DNA of 64,000 nucleotides. Origin: Chrysogorgia sp. JL179-B06 (taxonomy: Eukaryota; Cnidaria; Anthozoa; Scleralcyonacea; Chrysogorgiidae). Location of the stretch: assembly GCA_035772405.1 (NCBI GenBank), contig JAYKKM010000427.1, positions 2,681,501-2,745,500 of the forward strand. The letters run 5' to 3'. This document shows, piece by piece, positions 46,857 through 59,500 of this stretch. The notes beneath the pieces were generated by a model. That model worked only from the letters and a program-made list of their open reading frames with translations. It did no database searches and was not told the origin of the DNA. Numbering within the stretch: the first letter of the stretch is position 1; each line of letters begins with the position of its first letter. A program made the translations under genes and the position numbers.

Positions 46857-47083
46857 TCTAAAGGGATATACTGCAGCCAAAATACAAATGTATAGTTCAT
46901 ATGAAAGATCTCACTGACTTTGAGAAACAAATATGGCGTCGAAATTGTACAAACTCTCCAACTTCAACTAGCCATATCTTCTTAACTAAATTAATAGGAA
47001 TACTGAAACTTTGGAAATAAACTAAAGTCAGTAAGATCTTTCATATGAACTACATTTGTATTTTGGCTGCAGTATCCCTTTAA
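46857..47083. mobile_element. Deleted palindromic element ending AGTATCCCTTTAA
   Basis: The left AAGGGATATACTGCAGCC and right GGCTGCAGTATCCCTT are inverted and lie next to CTAA and TTAA. The middle matches 34878-35345, but most of the left arm is lost. Confidence 0.65.
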
Positions 47084-47639
47084 TACCTCTTCTAGTTATT
47101 TTTTGAAACCGTATCAGCTCAGTGCCAAGGCACCTGTCATGATCTAACGCTTGGTTGACTTTTTCCTTTAATCAACACGTCCTTAATTAATGACAATGCT
47201 TGATCGTCCAAGACGCCTTCAGATTAAATCTAATTAGCCATTATAACCATTATTGTTAATACAATCACTTTGACACTCGCGTGTGTTGGACTAATTCAAT
47301 TTGTCACCGTTTTTCCCAAAGGCTATCTTGAAAAGATAAAGTTGTTTTGTTTTTCACAGCAAGTGGCTGGTAGAAGGTAAAGTAAATATAGACCTAATTT
47401 GGAAACAGACTTCGTACAAATAAATCGCTGGTTGTATATACTCTTTGAAGGTTTTTTTAAACTTTTTGACAAGACTATTATTTGAATTCTAGAAATATAA
47501 TACGTTTGTGGTTTTAATTCGATTGTACTTTTTAATTTAGCCCTCTGTTTAAGTGGTAGCGTGTTTTTGTGCCTTTCTCTTCTTTCCGTTATATAACATA
47601 TATGTTCCAAGAGCTGAGCTTGCTGACTAAGTTATTCTA

Positions 47640-48055
47640 TATAATAATAATAATAAAGACGTATTAGGAGCATTATACAATAGTCTCAATGCTCTTACAA
47701 CAATATATTCTTAATGTTACTTATAAAACTAATTACAGTTTCATTATAAGATAAAGCCTACTACATATATTACCACTGAACAAAAAACTACTAATTTTTA
47801 AAAAGAAAAAGTCTTAAGTGCTGACTTAAAACTACTTAAAATATCAATGCTTCTAATTTCCTGTGGTAATGAATTCCACAGTTTTGGTGCGACAACTGAG
47901 AATCTTCTGTCTCCATGAGTCGTCGTTTTGGATTTTGGCTCAAGTTGCAATTTTCGTTCAGATGATCTTAAAGTACGAGTAGGTTTATATTTAGTAAGTT
48001 AGTAAATCAGTAATATAAATAGGTGCCTGGCCATGTAAAGCTTTGAAAGTAATTG
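47640..48055 (-). mobile_element. Second copy of the (TTA)n-tailed LINE, decayed
   Basis: It shares GACGTATTAGGAGCATTATA and AATTCCACAGTTTTGGTG with 45225-45640. Frameshifts break the reverse transcriptase tail. Confidence 0.65.
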
Positions 48056-48069
48056 TCAGTATCTATAAT

Positions 48070-48225
48070 AGGTAATGGATAGGATAGAGTAGAGTAGAGT
48101 AGAGTAGAGTAGAGTAGAGTAGAGTAGAGTAGAGTAGAGTAGAGTAGAGTAGTGTAGAGTAGTGTAGAGTAGAGGAGAGGAGAGGAGAGAGGAGAGAGGA
48201 GAGAGGAGAGGAGAGTAGAATAGAT
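48070..48225 (+). repeat. AGAGT pentamer repeat
   Basis: (AGAGT)n, then AGGAG units, about 120 bases upstream of the gene B signal-peptide exon. Confidence 0.9.
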
Positions 48226-48339
48226 AGTGTAATGGTAAATGTAATGTAATAGTGTAATAGATAACATAATGAGATGTAATACTTTATTCATGGCAAGATG
48301 GAAAGAATGAATTAATCATTATTTTCTGTGTTTTTACAG

Positions 48340-50668
48340 ATGTGTTCTGGGTTAAGACTGCTTCTTGCGTTCACCGTGGTCTTGTCAGTATTTTGCATCG
48401 TAACTTCTAAAATAAAACGTGAGTAGATATCGGTTTCCATTTGAGACGAGCTTTGTGTACGTACTGTATTTTATGGAAAACCATGACTGCCTTATGTATA
48501 GTTATGTAGTTATGTAGTTATATGGTTATGTAGTTATATAGTTATATAGTTATGTGATAATGTGATAATGGTAAAGATATGCAGAATTTTTCAATTAGTC
48601 ATTATGCATTGTAATGTCATAAGTATGATCATTTATATATATGAAACAAATCTTAATATCTCAAGAGTGAAGTGAGATATGAAAAAGTTGTAAATGGTTA
48701 GTCTTTATAGTTTCAAGAGCTCTTTCGAACAAAAGAGTTATTTTACAACTGAATGTTTCATTGCATATAGGCACTTATTTGTTGGTGCACTTTCATCTTT
48801 GTTTATTTCAGATGGCCACAAGAAATCCCATGGACCTCTGCGACCTGGCGAAAGCAAGATAAGCCACGGCAAAGGAAAGACAAGAGCAGGCGTTGTAAAA
48901 CATCATCATCATTTTAAGAAGACTATACACGCTGCTCATCACCTCAAACATAAACATTATTCAAAACATAGCCATCAACCAACGCTTCATTTGAAAGCTC
49001 ACAAGAAAGGCGTCACTTTTGCCAAGGCTCCCGCCGAACCACGTAAATTTTATTTGCAACTTTGTTTTTATATTACAGTGTGGAAATTACTGCATTTATT
49101 CTGATTGGTCAAGAGGAGTGAAAAAGTTCCAGTGCAAATTTATGTTCATGTTTTTTTTTTGTTTTTTTTAAATAATTTTAGAGGCTTGCATCGACTTTCT
49201 TCCGTGTCTGCAGTATCGCTATTATCATTGTAGAAGTCATGAATGGATCAGGAACAATTGTCCAAAACTTTGTCTTTACTGTGAACACCGTAAGTGTTTA
49301 ACTCGTTCAAGTGGTTATGCAGTGAAAAATTCAGTTATATTTTACTTGAAAGGACTAAAACACAACACATTACAACACAACACAGCGCAACACAGCACAG
49401 CACAGCACAGCACAGCACAGCACATTACAACACAGTTCGAGTCCTGTCTGGAGCTCAGAGTTTTTCTAAGTATTGACAACTTAACAGCTTGCACAGCAAA
49501 ACCTTTACAACTTTACGAACTTCAATATTGATGTTTTTTCTTCCAGAACCTTTTCCAGAGCCATTCTATGGCCGTTTTAAGACAGTCGCTGCTGCTTATC
49601 CAGGTACCACTTTAAACTAATATATAAGTGACTTGTCCACATGTTGCTCAACTTAGAGCATCTCACTGTTCATCGCTAGGTTGCAGGTTGTACACATATG
49701 TAACCTTCGCTCATCATCTTAGTCCATGTAGCTCAATGGTTAGAGCATCACACTAGTCATTAGAAGGTTACAAGTTGTCCACTTACATGGACTAAGATGA
49801 GAGTGAAGTTTACATAGCTCAATGGTTACAGCATCATACTAGTCATCAGAAGGTTACAGGTTGTCCACATATGTAACCTTCACTCATCATCTGAGTCCAT
49901 GTAGCTCAATGGTTAGAGCATCACACTAGTCATTAGAAGGTTACAGGTTGTCCACATATGTAACCTTCACTCATCATCTGAGTCCATGTAGCTCAATAGT
50001 TAGAGCATCTCACTAGTCATCAGAAGGTTACAGGTTGTACACATATGTAACCTTCACTCTATCATCTTAGTCCATGTAGCTCAATGGTTAGAGCATCTTA
50101 CTAGTCATCAGAAGGTTACAGGTTGTACACATATGTAACCTTCACTCTACCATCTTAGTCCATGTAGCTCAATGGTTAGAACATCTCACTAGTCATCAGA
50201 AGGTTACAGGTTGTACCCATATATAACCTTCACTCTATCATCTTAGTCCATGTAGCTCAATGGTTAGAGTATCTCACTGGCCATTGAGCTGGGTGGGCTC
50301 AATGGTTAGACATTGTAATCTAATGCTCATGATGTTTTTATTGCTATCACAGATTGGTGTCTGGATCACAGTGGATGTGTTTCTTACCCGACTGAAGCAT
50401 GTTCTTATGATGAATGGATGAAGTTGAATTGTTTGAGGAAATGCGATATTTGCTACAGTGAGTGAAACAGTTTTTTAAGGAAAATTTCTTATGTAGACAT
50501 TAGGGACGTTAAGATCTAGGACGGCAACCTAGGACGGGGACATCGTTCAAACAAAAGAATCTTTATGCAAAACAAAAATAATGAATAAATCTCAATAAAC
50601 TGTTTACAATGCCACTGAGAACATTTTCACGTCTTCAGGACGACGGTAACTCGTGGACAGACAGACAT

Positions 50669-50763
<95 letters not shown>

Positions 50764-52488
50764 CTACAATGGTTTTAGAAATATTGAAGCGTTTTGGAGA
50801 TCATAAAACAAACTTTAAGTTCAAATACGCTAGTTAATCGACCGTGGTGGTGATGATGGTGGTGGTGATGGTGATGGTGATGGTGGTGGTGATGGTGATG
50901 ATGATGGTGGTGATGATGATGGTGTTGATGATGATGGTGTTGATGATGATGGTGTTGATGATGATGGTGTTGATGATGATGGTGTTGATGATGATGGTGT
51001 TGATGATGGTGTTGTTGATAATGATGGTGATGATGGTGTTGGTAATGGTGATTGTTTTTCCACACTCTAGAGGACAAAAGGGTGAAGGCTGGAATACTTT
51101 TTGTTGGTCCTCCGTTTGACCAAACTAACAAACAGAAGAAGGAAGAGTATCAACTTAACAAAATTCTTAAATTCCGACCTCAACCACCAACCAAAGACAA
51201 AAATTCCAAGTGGAACGCTGACCAAGGAAACTGGTCTAATGGAACTGCGCCTGCTAACCGTTCAGCGGCAACCATAAAAGACAAACCAATATTCCAACCC
51301 ATTCCACCAAAGAGACCCACAGAATTGCCGCCGCGAAAACCAGTCTCACCAACAATCCCGAAAGATGTGCCGGTGGGACCAGTCTCGCCAACAATCCCGA
51401 AAGATGTGCCGGTGGGACCAGTCTCACCAACAATCCCGAAAGATGTGCCGGTGGGACCAGTCTCACCAACAATCCCGAAAGATGTGCCGGTGGGACCAGT
51501 CTCACCAACAATCCCGAAAGATGTGCCGGTGGGACCAGTCTCACCAACAATCCCGAACGATTCGCCGGTGGGACCAGTCTCACCAATAATCCCGGATCTA
51601 CCAAAGCCAAACCCACCGACAAAGCCACCGACAAAGCCAAACCCACCAGTAGTTCAACAAGAAATCCTGGCCATCGGTAAACTGGGAACTGGTCCCAACT
51701 TACAGCCCGCAACCGTTAACCCACTTGTATCCAACCAGATACCTAATGCGAACAACCCAATTGGTATACCGGCCTATAGTTACCAGGACTTAATTAATCA
51801 AGAACTAAAAGCTGCCAAGGAAGCTCCATCGACGAAACAATTCAAAGCTGATGTCCTCAAAGAGGTTCAAATTAAACTGAAAGACGGCCGCTTTCCACAA
51901 ATAAACACGGCTCGTGTTTTTGCCAAACACAAAGTTATCAAACCGAAGCGGAAACACGTGGTTGGATCTCTGAGCGCGCCAAAACACCACGTGACGAAGC
52001 ACAAGGTTGCCAAGCCGAGGCGGAAGCACGTCGTGACAAAGCACAAGGTTACCAAGCCGAGGCGGAAGCACGTGGTTGAATCTCTGAGCGCGCCAAAACA
52101 CCACGTGACAAAGCACAAGGTTACCAAGCCGAGGCGGAAGCACGTGGTTGAATCTCTGAGCGCGCCAAAACACCACGTGGCAAAGCACAAGGTTACCAAG
52201 CCGAGGCGGAAGCACGTGGTGGAGTCTATGAACGCACCAAAACACCACGTGGTCAAGAAGCCGACGGGGAAACACGCGAAAAATATCCACAAAAATACCG
52301 TGCACAACAAAGAGAAAGCTAGTGGTAAACATTTGCTGAAGAAAGAGAAAAAGGCCGTAGTAAAGAAAGCGAAGTCACGCCAAACGAAAGTAGTGAAAGT
52401 TAACAAGCAGCGAGACAAAGTAGCACGGAAGAAGGAAGCTACAGGCAGAAGAGCGGTGAAGAAAAGTAAATCAAAAGGCAAGCATTGA
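48340..52488 (+). CDS. Secreted modular protein B: signal, His-rich, two ShK, basic repeats
   Basis: An unnamed gene, apparently a paralog of A and C. Exons: 48340-48418 (signal peptide, [15 protein letters not shown]), 48812-49042 (His/Lys-rich, HHHHF and [12 protein letters not shown]), 49182-49289 (Sh[23 protein letters not shown]), 49547-49603 (linker of 57 bases, same size as in gene A), 50353-50457 (second Sh[15 protein letters not shown]) and 51071-52488. All boundaries are phase 1, giving 665 residues. The last exon has about seven 13-residue units [13 protein letters not shown] (about 51340-51600), a neutral middle, then 24-residue basic units containing [19 protein letters not shown], ending in a Lys/Arg-rich tail. 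The first exon length (79 bases) equals that of gene A. AATAAA at 52665 may be the poly(A) signal. The basic and histidine-rich parts suggest binding to acidic polymers or metal; this is inference. Confidence 0.75.
48597..48777. mobile_element. Half of a GGCACTT palindromic MITE in gene B intron 1
   Basis: It matches the right half of 63062-63535 (ATCTCAAGAGTGAAG, TTACAACTGAATG, GGCACTT). The terminal TTAA is not preserved. It ends only about 35 bases before exon 2, so it may donate the branch or acceptor region. Confidence 0.5.
49365..49435 (+). repeat. CACAACACAG/CAGCA short repeat
   Basis: ACAACAC and ACAGC units in gene B intron 3, about 70 bases. Confidence 0.8.
49645..50300 (+). repeat. 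Tandem tRNA-Thr-like array in gene B intron 4
   Basis: About seven units of 85-100 bases with TAGCTCAATGGTTAGAGCAT and CTAGTCATCAGAAGG, ending about 50 bases before the second ShK exon. The units closely match those at 13395 and 36415. Confidence 0.75.
50655..50763 (+). repeat. Pure CAGA tetramer microsatellite
   Basis: About 27 uninterrupted CAGA units in gene B intron 5. Confidence 0.95.
50840..51055 (+). repeat. GGTGATGATG microsatellite in gene B intron 5
   Basis: GATGATGATGGTGTT units occur about seven times, followed within 20 bases by the acceptor of the last exon. Confidence 0.9.
51340..51600 (+). repeat. 39-base coding minisatellite in gene B
   Basis: Seven in-frame units encode [13 protein letters not shown], the last two diverged (PNDSPVG and IIPD). 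The first five are nearly identical at DNA level, which points to recent expansion or gene conversion. Confidence 0.9.
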
Positions 52489-52917
52489 ATGCTCAAATAT
52501 TTGAACTTTTGAAGCAGGTTTAAATGGTGTTAAACATAAATTCTAAACTCTGGTTAGAATGATATATTAAGTCTTCCTAAAAAATGTTTAATACTTCTGA
52601 TGCAAAATCATGATTCCAATATTAATGTTAAGTTCTAAACGAAGAATATGAATCTATGAAGATAAATAAACTATCAATACTGTATAAAACTCGAAATATA
52701 TGCGTACATCAAAAGACAATCAACCAATAAAGTTAAACATTAAACGAAGACTATAAATTTATAAATATATTTTAACACACACAATGATTATGGATGTAAA
52801 CAAAAGTAATATCGAGAAACGCTTTATTGATCGTAAAATACTTGTAGAGGTAAATAAATAAAATACTTGTAGAGTTAAAGATAATGTAGTTAACTACTTG
52901 TGTTATTTAATTAAAGA

Positions 52918-53339
52918 GTTAAAACAACGAGGAATAACAATTTACAGCTCTTCCATATTTAACTTACTTCTTGAGATATTTAGATTCAAATGAGATAATC
53001 TATGACGTAGCAAGTTGTACACAACATTGGAAAATCCTGTATATCTGAAAGATTATTGAACGAAATCACTTGAAGCTTGTCTTTAATGTTTTGTTTCATG
53101 AGCTGTAGCAATTACGAAGTTTTGAGTGATTTCTTTTAATAATATTGGAAAGATATACATGATTTTCTAATGTTGTGTACAACTTGCTACGTCATAGATC
53201 AGCTTATTTAAATATCACATAAGTCTAAATATCTCAAAAACTGAGTGAAATATGGAAGAGCTGTAAGTTGTTATTCCTCATTGTTTTAAGAGTTTTTTCA
53301 AATAAGATAAACTTAATTTTCCATTCATTGGCAGTTTAA
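52918..53339. mobile_element. Palindromic MITE of GGCACTTTAA family after gene B
   Basis: Arms from GAGGAATAACAA to TTGTTATTCCTC mirror each other. TTAA is kept at the right end and GTTAAAA at the left. It is close to 12515-12906. Confidence 0.65.
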
Positions 53340-53631
53340 CAGGAGGAATAAAACTCGCAATTATTAAATCTATTTGGTGTATCAAAGGAAGTGCTTAACT
53401 TTTTTATGTAAAAGTGGAAAAATTACACCAATTTTATCCCACCTCATCGCGCGGTCAAATCACCTCTTTGACGTCACACGTTAGAGTCGAAATAGATTCT
53501 AGAGATGAAAAAATCATTACTGATCTCGCTTTCAGAGGAAGAAGTTGACTCCTAACTCAAACATCAGTAATATTTCCACAATGCAGCTAAGCATTCAAGC
53601 ACCACAAAAAACATATCGATATTATTGACGA

Positions 53632-53888
53632 CTCTAACCAGCTGTTGTGGTCTATGAGTTGGGAGACATAGGTTCAAATCCTGGTCGAACCACCGCTCAG
53701 GGTCTTAAAAATAATCGAGGAGAAAGTGCTGCCTTTGCAATAATAGCAACAAATGGTAAGACTTTCGGGTCTTCTCGGATAACGACCTAAATCGTAGGCC
53801 CTCGGAACCCCTATCAATTGGGCTTCTAGCCTGTTGGGGTATTCCGTTCACCTAGAGTAATAAAATCTAATAAACTAAACTAAACTAA
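53632..53888 (+). mobile_element. SINE copy 3
   Basis: It has AGGTTCAAATCCTGG, GAGGAGAAAGTGCTGCC, AGCCTGTTGGGGTATTCCG and the tail CTAATAAACTAAACTAAACT. It is the best preserved of the three copies in its 3' part. Confidence 0.65.
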
Positions 53889-55080
53889 AATGCAGTCTCA
53901 GACTCTGGACATTTTTTCTATCAAAATAGCGATGTTTGAACGTCGATAAAAACACTTTCCCGTACTGTGATTGAAAAACCGATACCATCATAATATCCAG
54001 CGCATCACGAAGTACCAAAGTGGGTCATTAAAACAGAGTTGAATTTTTCGTTTCAAGGCACTTCAAAACCAACTTTCTTTATTGAGAAGTCTTGGCGGGA
54101 AAACATCCCGGCCTTGAAAATTTAATTTTGTACTTCCCTTTGCCGGTACGAATATTCCCAATTTACTCCGACACTTCTTTATATTGTTTCTTGAAACTAT
54201 GCCTGGTTTTGTCCAATTTAAATACCATATTTCCATTCCGTCTTCTGTTTTTCGAACTGTTGTATGATTACGTGGTTTTCACTATAATCTGAGCATTGTA
54301 GCGATAAACTTGTTGATACGATTTAAAAATCAAAATTATGTTTTCCTCCTTAGCTTGGCTTACAAATAAACCGCATGGCCGTCGAACTGATGGAAATAAA
54401 GAACGGAAAATACAACACATGAACGCCTCTAGCGTACATGCATTCAAACTATCGCTGTCAAACTCTCGTTTCCCACCAGAAAAACAAATCGTGTGTTGAC
54501 ACATAGCGCCTAACGAACGGGTAACTCGTACCATGTCATGGCTGACTCTCTCGAGTCGGTGAAACCCAGTCATGTGAATTTATAAAAAATATAACTACCC
54601 TTGTTTTTTTAAAACTGAAACGTCCAAGAGTTTCCCCATGACTTGTATCGTAATTTACATCAAAGCAGACGGAAATATTGAAACGTTTTTTCATCAATAC
54701 CTTTGTCTAATGTCAGGTATTTCATTGTGTTGTTAGGTAGTTCGTTGGACGATGGCTTTGTGTTTTCAGTTTGCCACCATGGTACGCACGCGTAGTCGGC
54801 TCGTAAAAGACCCGCTCCTGGGGACAAAGAGATTAAATATTCTATCAACTTCCCTTGAGATTCTAGTTTGGTCTATGTGGATATACTGTGATTTTCGTGC
54901 CTGGAAAACATTTATTATAGAAGTAACATTGACGGAATGAGTCTATTCTTGGACTCCGTATAGTCGCCCAAAGGTATGTGTTGTTTTTTAGTCTTATTAA
55001 AAAGAACACTTGTTGGAAATTTCGTCACGAGTAGAAAATAAGTGTTCGATGTTATACAAATACTCTAAGAAGGTTGTTGT
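53889..55080. other. Intergenic stretch without recognised genes
   Basis: Small open frames on both strands show no family resemblance and no good splice context. No clear repeat was found. Confidence 0.4.
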
Positions 55081-55250
55081 ACTGCCGAAATAGGGTGTAA
55101 GTTGTCTGACGTTTCGAGCGAAGGCCCTTCGTTAGAGAGAGAAATTCTCACTGACGAATGGCATTCACTTTGAGACGAAGGTCCTTCGCTCAAAACGTTA
55201 AACCTCCTACACATTATTTCGGTAGTACACCAACCATTTAGAGTATTTTA
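55075..55250. repeat. Inverted ACGTTTCGAGCGAAGG repeat
   Basis: GTTGTACTGCCGAAATAGGG through TTCGAGCGAAGGCCCTTCG, then an inverted relative ending ATTTCGGTAGTACACCAACC. The same sequence family occurs at 13310-13385, 16800-16920 and 60110-60240. Confidence 0.6.
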
Positions 55251-55631
55251 CATTGTCTATACATTAATTTGTACATTGATTTGCATTTCTACATTATCTA
55301 TACGTAGAACAATACTATTGTACAACTCGTTTGTTCTCTACGTTATATACATGTTGGTTCATTCCCTGGCGAAATCCCTGCAATGTTCTGCTGTAGAAGT
55401 CCGTAATTGTTTTCAATGGTTCTTTAATAATAACTAATAAGCTTGTGCATGCGAATTTATCGAGTTTTATTCGTTTGGAAAAGGTATGATTTTGAGACCA
55501 GATAAATAAACGTGTGTAGTCTGCAGAAAACGCAGTTCCCTTGGCTGAAGATTAGTTTATGCTAATTTAAAGATCAAAGGTTAAAACCAAAGGAATAAAC
55601 ATTGCTAATATATTTAGTAGCCTACACACAC

Positions 55632-55665
<34 letters not shown>

Positions 55666-56259
55666 GAGGTTTACGAACGTGTTGTTTTTTTAACGCGTGT
55701 AGCTGTAAGGTGCAACACCAAGCGGTGAAGTTGTTTGCATAGTTTGGCAAAGTGGTTAGGTTAAGTTAGAAATGAGTAAATAACTTTAGAATGAGTGCAA
55801 TTTATAGATTTGTTAAGTAACTCTACAGGGAATTACGCACAATAGAGGAGTTGGATGTTTTAATTTGCGATTCAAAGGACTTTAAAATTAAACTATTCAA
55901 GTCGAACTAGTTGTTCAACTTGAACTAGTTGTTTTGTTAGTTCAATAGTCATATAGGACATGAGCGATGAAAGTGAGGGAGATATCTATATCACACAGAG
56001 CAAGTACGGAAAGCACAATAAGGTCGACGAAGAATTCAACATATAGTTGACATTGGAGTACCAGAGATATTTCACGTTGAAGTACCAAACGATAAACTGA
56101 TGTGGGAAGGTGAGAAACCAACAAAGAAACGAGGCAAAGTTGATTACGATCTGTGTGGAGATGAGAAGTTTGAAGCGTGTGTACCAGTGGAGAGTTAGAA
56201 ACCAATGTATAGCCTGCAGATAATAATAATTATATATATATATATATATGTTTCATGAA

Positions 56260-56290
56260 GGTTATGGGTTCGATTCCCGTCTGCTCAGAA
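56260..56290 (+). pseudogene. tRNA 3'-half-like fragment
   Basis: GGTTATGGGTTCGATTCCCG has an intact B box and T arm but no tRNA 5' half. A similar fragment is inverted at 61083-61110. Confidence 0.35.
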
Positions 56291-56522
56291 ATATTTTTCT
56301 GACTTTGCGTTAAAAGCTTGAGTAGCAAACAATTTACTTTCTTAAAATAACCAAGCTGCAAGTCACATTTAATATATTCTGATAAAGACATTTATTCAAG
56401 TCATATAGTTAATGTTTTGTCTCTTTAATAAAGACTTGTATTCAATATTTTATTTAGACCATCACGTAGTATCAAGTGAGCAGGCTGCACGTGAGCAGGG
56501 ACGAGAGCAACCAGTGATCAAA

Positions 56523-59500
56523 ATGCTGATCTTAAATTCAGGTTGCTTGATCGTCTTCCTTTGCTTGGTTTCATCTGTAACGGCCGGAAAACATCGACAG
56601 AAAGTTGGTATGTAATTTTTTCCCATGTTGCGACAACAGCAGTATCATCATCATTATTATCATTATTATTATCATCATCATCACTATCATCATCACTATC
56701 ATCATCACTATCATCATCACTATCATCATCACTATCATCATCACTATCATCATCACTATCATCATCACTATCATCATCACTATCATTACTATCATCATCA
56801 CTATCATTATCATCATCATCACTATCATCATCACTATCATCATCACTATCATCATTACTATCATCATCACTATCATCATCACTATCATCATCACTATCAT
56901 CATCATTATCATCATTACTATCATCATCACTATCATCATCACTATCATCATCACTATCATCATCACTATCATCATTACTATCATCATCACTATCATCATC
57001 ACTATCATCATTACTATCATCACTATCATCATCACTATCATTATTATCATCATCATCACTATCATCATCACAATCATCATTACTATCATCATCACTATCA
57101 TCATCACTATCATCATCACTATCATATCACTATCATATCACTATCATCACTATCATCATCACTATCATCATTATCATCACTATCATCATCACTATCATCA
57201 TCACTATCATCATCACTATCATCATCATTATCATCATCACTATCATCATCATTATCATCATCACTATCATCATCACTATCATCATCACTATCATCATCAT
57301 CACTATCATCATCACTATCATCATTATCATCATCACTATCATCATCATTATCATCATCTCTATCATCACTATCATCATCACTATCATCATCACTATCATC
57401 TGGTACCCTAAGTATAATGATTGCATGTCTATTTTGTGGCAGGACACAAGCACAAGCACGCTGTTAAACGAGATTCTCCAGAGATACCTGTGGATCTCAG
57501 TTACCCAGACCACACCTTATCTTCGTATAGTGACCAAGGACAGTCTGGTACACCAGGGTACAACAGTGAACAAACATACTCACAAGATATGTATAATCAA
57601 CCCAGCAGCTCGGATTCAGGACAGATAGATGATAGCCAACCAGGTACGTTTCATTACATGGGCTTAATAGCAAAAGGCGAGTGCCTTTAAATTTTGAGAT
57701 AGAGGCGACATATGTGTACAACCTGTAACCTTCTGATGACCAGTGAGATGCTCTAACCACCAGTGAGATGCTCTAACCACCAGTGAGATGTTCTAACCAT
57801 TGAGCTGCAGTACATGGACTCAGATGATAGAGCGAATGTTACATATGTGTACAACCTGTACCTTCTGATCTAACCATTGAGCTACATGGACTGAGAAGGA
57901 AGAGCGCAGATTACATATGTGTATAACCTGAAACCTTCTGATTTATCTTCTATGTATTTCTCATTAACTTTCTAGAGTGGTGTCAAGACAACATAATGTG
58001 CGCCAATTTTCATCGATCTGGTTGTGACACTGATAAATGGGTGCAGTTAAACTGCGCAAGGAAATGTAACTTGTGTGTGGGTAAGTGAATACAACCACAT
58101 TACATAGGGTACAGAGGGTTTGTTAGTCATAAGTAACGGGATAGGGATAGAGGTAGACAGACACTGACATAGGCACAGACACAGGCAACAGACACAGGCA
58201 ACAGGCACAGATTGACAGACACAGACAGCCACAGACAGACACAGACAGGCACAGACAGGCACAGACATGCAGACACAGACAGACAGACAGACACAGACAG
58301 ACAGACACAGACAGACAGACAGACACAGGCATAAACACTGGCACAGACACAGGCATAAACACTGGCACAAACACTGGCACAAACACTGGCACAGACAGAC
58401 AGACAGACATACAGACAGACAGACATGGACATAGACATAGACATAGACGCGGGAACAGACACATACGTAGTCCCAGACAAAGATAGACATATAAATTGTG
58501 AGCTAAATATTAAATCTAGATTCTCATGATCATTTATTTACCATCATATATAAAAGTACATCAAACAAAAATATAACAAAGAAGAGATCAGTGGCGAGGA
58601 AACTCAGATAGAAACCCTTAGGCTTATTATGTTATGGGCATAGCCTCCTAACACTGATTGTCAAATTAAACTAGTAAAACAACATTGCATGAGCGGCACA
58701 ACTAAAGAAAATAGTACAAAGATAAAGTAATATTAAGTACTGTAGTTAGTACAAGTCAAAGATGAGAGAAGAGAAACATTTTTAGCTTAGACTGAAATAC
58801 AGATATATAAAGCGTTACAGATATCTGGACTCAATGTATTGAAACATTTTGAACCTTGATAATTGAGAGAAAACGGACGAAATTTTGTCCTACAACGAGG
58901 ACATGTTGTCCTACAATCTACAATTTCGTGTTTTGTAATTGTGAACTTGATGGAAAAGTAGCATTGAATGATCAATACAATGAAGAAGAAGATTGTTTTT
59001 ATATAAATACATAAATTTTTCCAATTGGAATAAATATATTTATTTTTCCCAGGTCCGTAACAAAAATGCCGGCTTCTGATTGGCTAAATACGAGATCCGT
59101 ATCACACAAGTACGGAGGTCTCGTTTTTCCCGCCAAAACTAATATGGGGTGAAAAACAGTTTTCAAACCAAAAAAAGTGCTGAAAAATGTACTCCGACGA
59201 TAGTGAGCATAGCGAGAGGGAACCCCAAGACGACGTCCCAAGCACAAGTGCTGGAAATTTAGTCTATTCAGACCGGCCAAACGCGAACGAAAACGAAAAC
59301 GGGTGTTACAATGGCAGCGATATTGACATCCAAAATTATATTGGGAGTCAACGACCGAAAAACACGAAGAAGAAAACGGAATACGATATAAATGTCCTTA
59401 CCAGGTACTTTTTGTCTATAAATGAAGTACGAGAAATTCAAACCATACCTGTCAAGGAATTAAACATCGTCCTCGCCAAATTTTTAGTTAACGCTCGCAA

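Noticed and set aside
54268..54573. Minus-strand frame of 101 residues
   Set aside because: No recognised motifs; its length is within chance for this window.
56571..57513. Very long Ser-Leu, Ile-Thr, His-Tyr and Met-Val frames
   Set aside because: All come from the ATCATCATCACT satellite in gene C intron 1.
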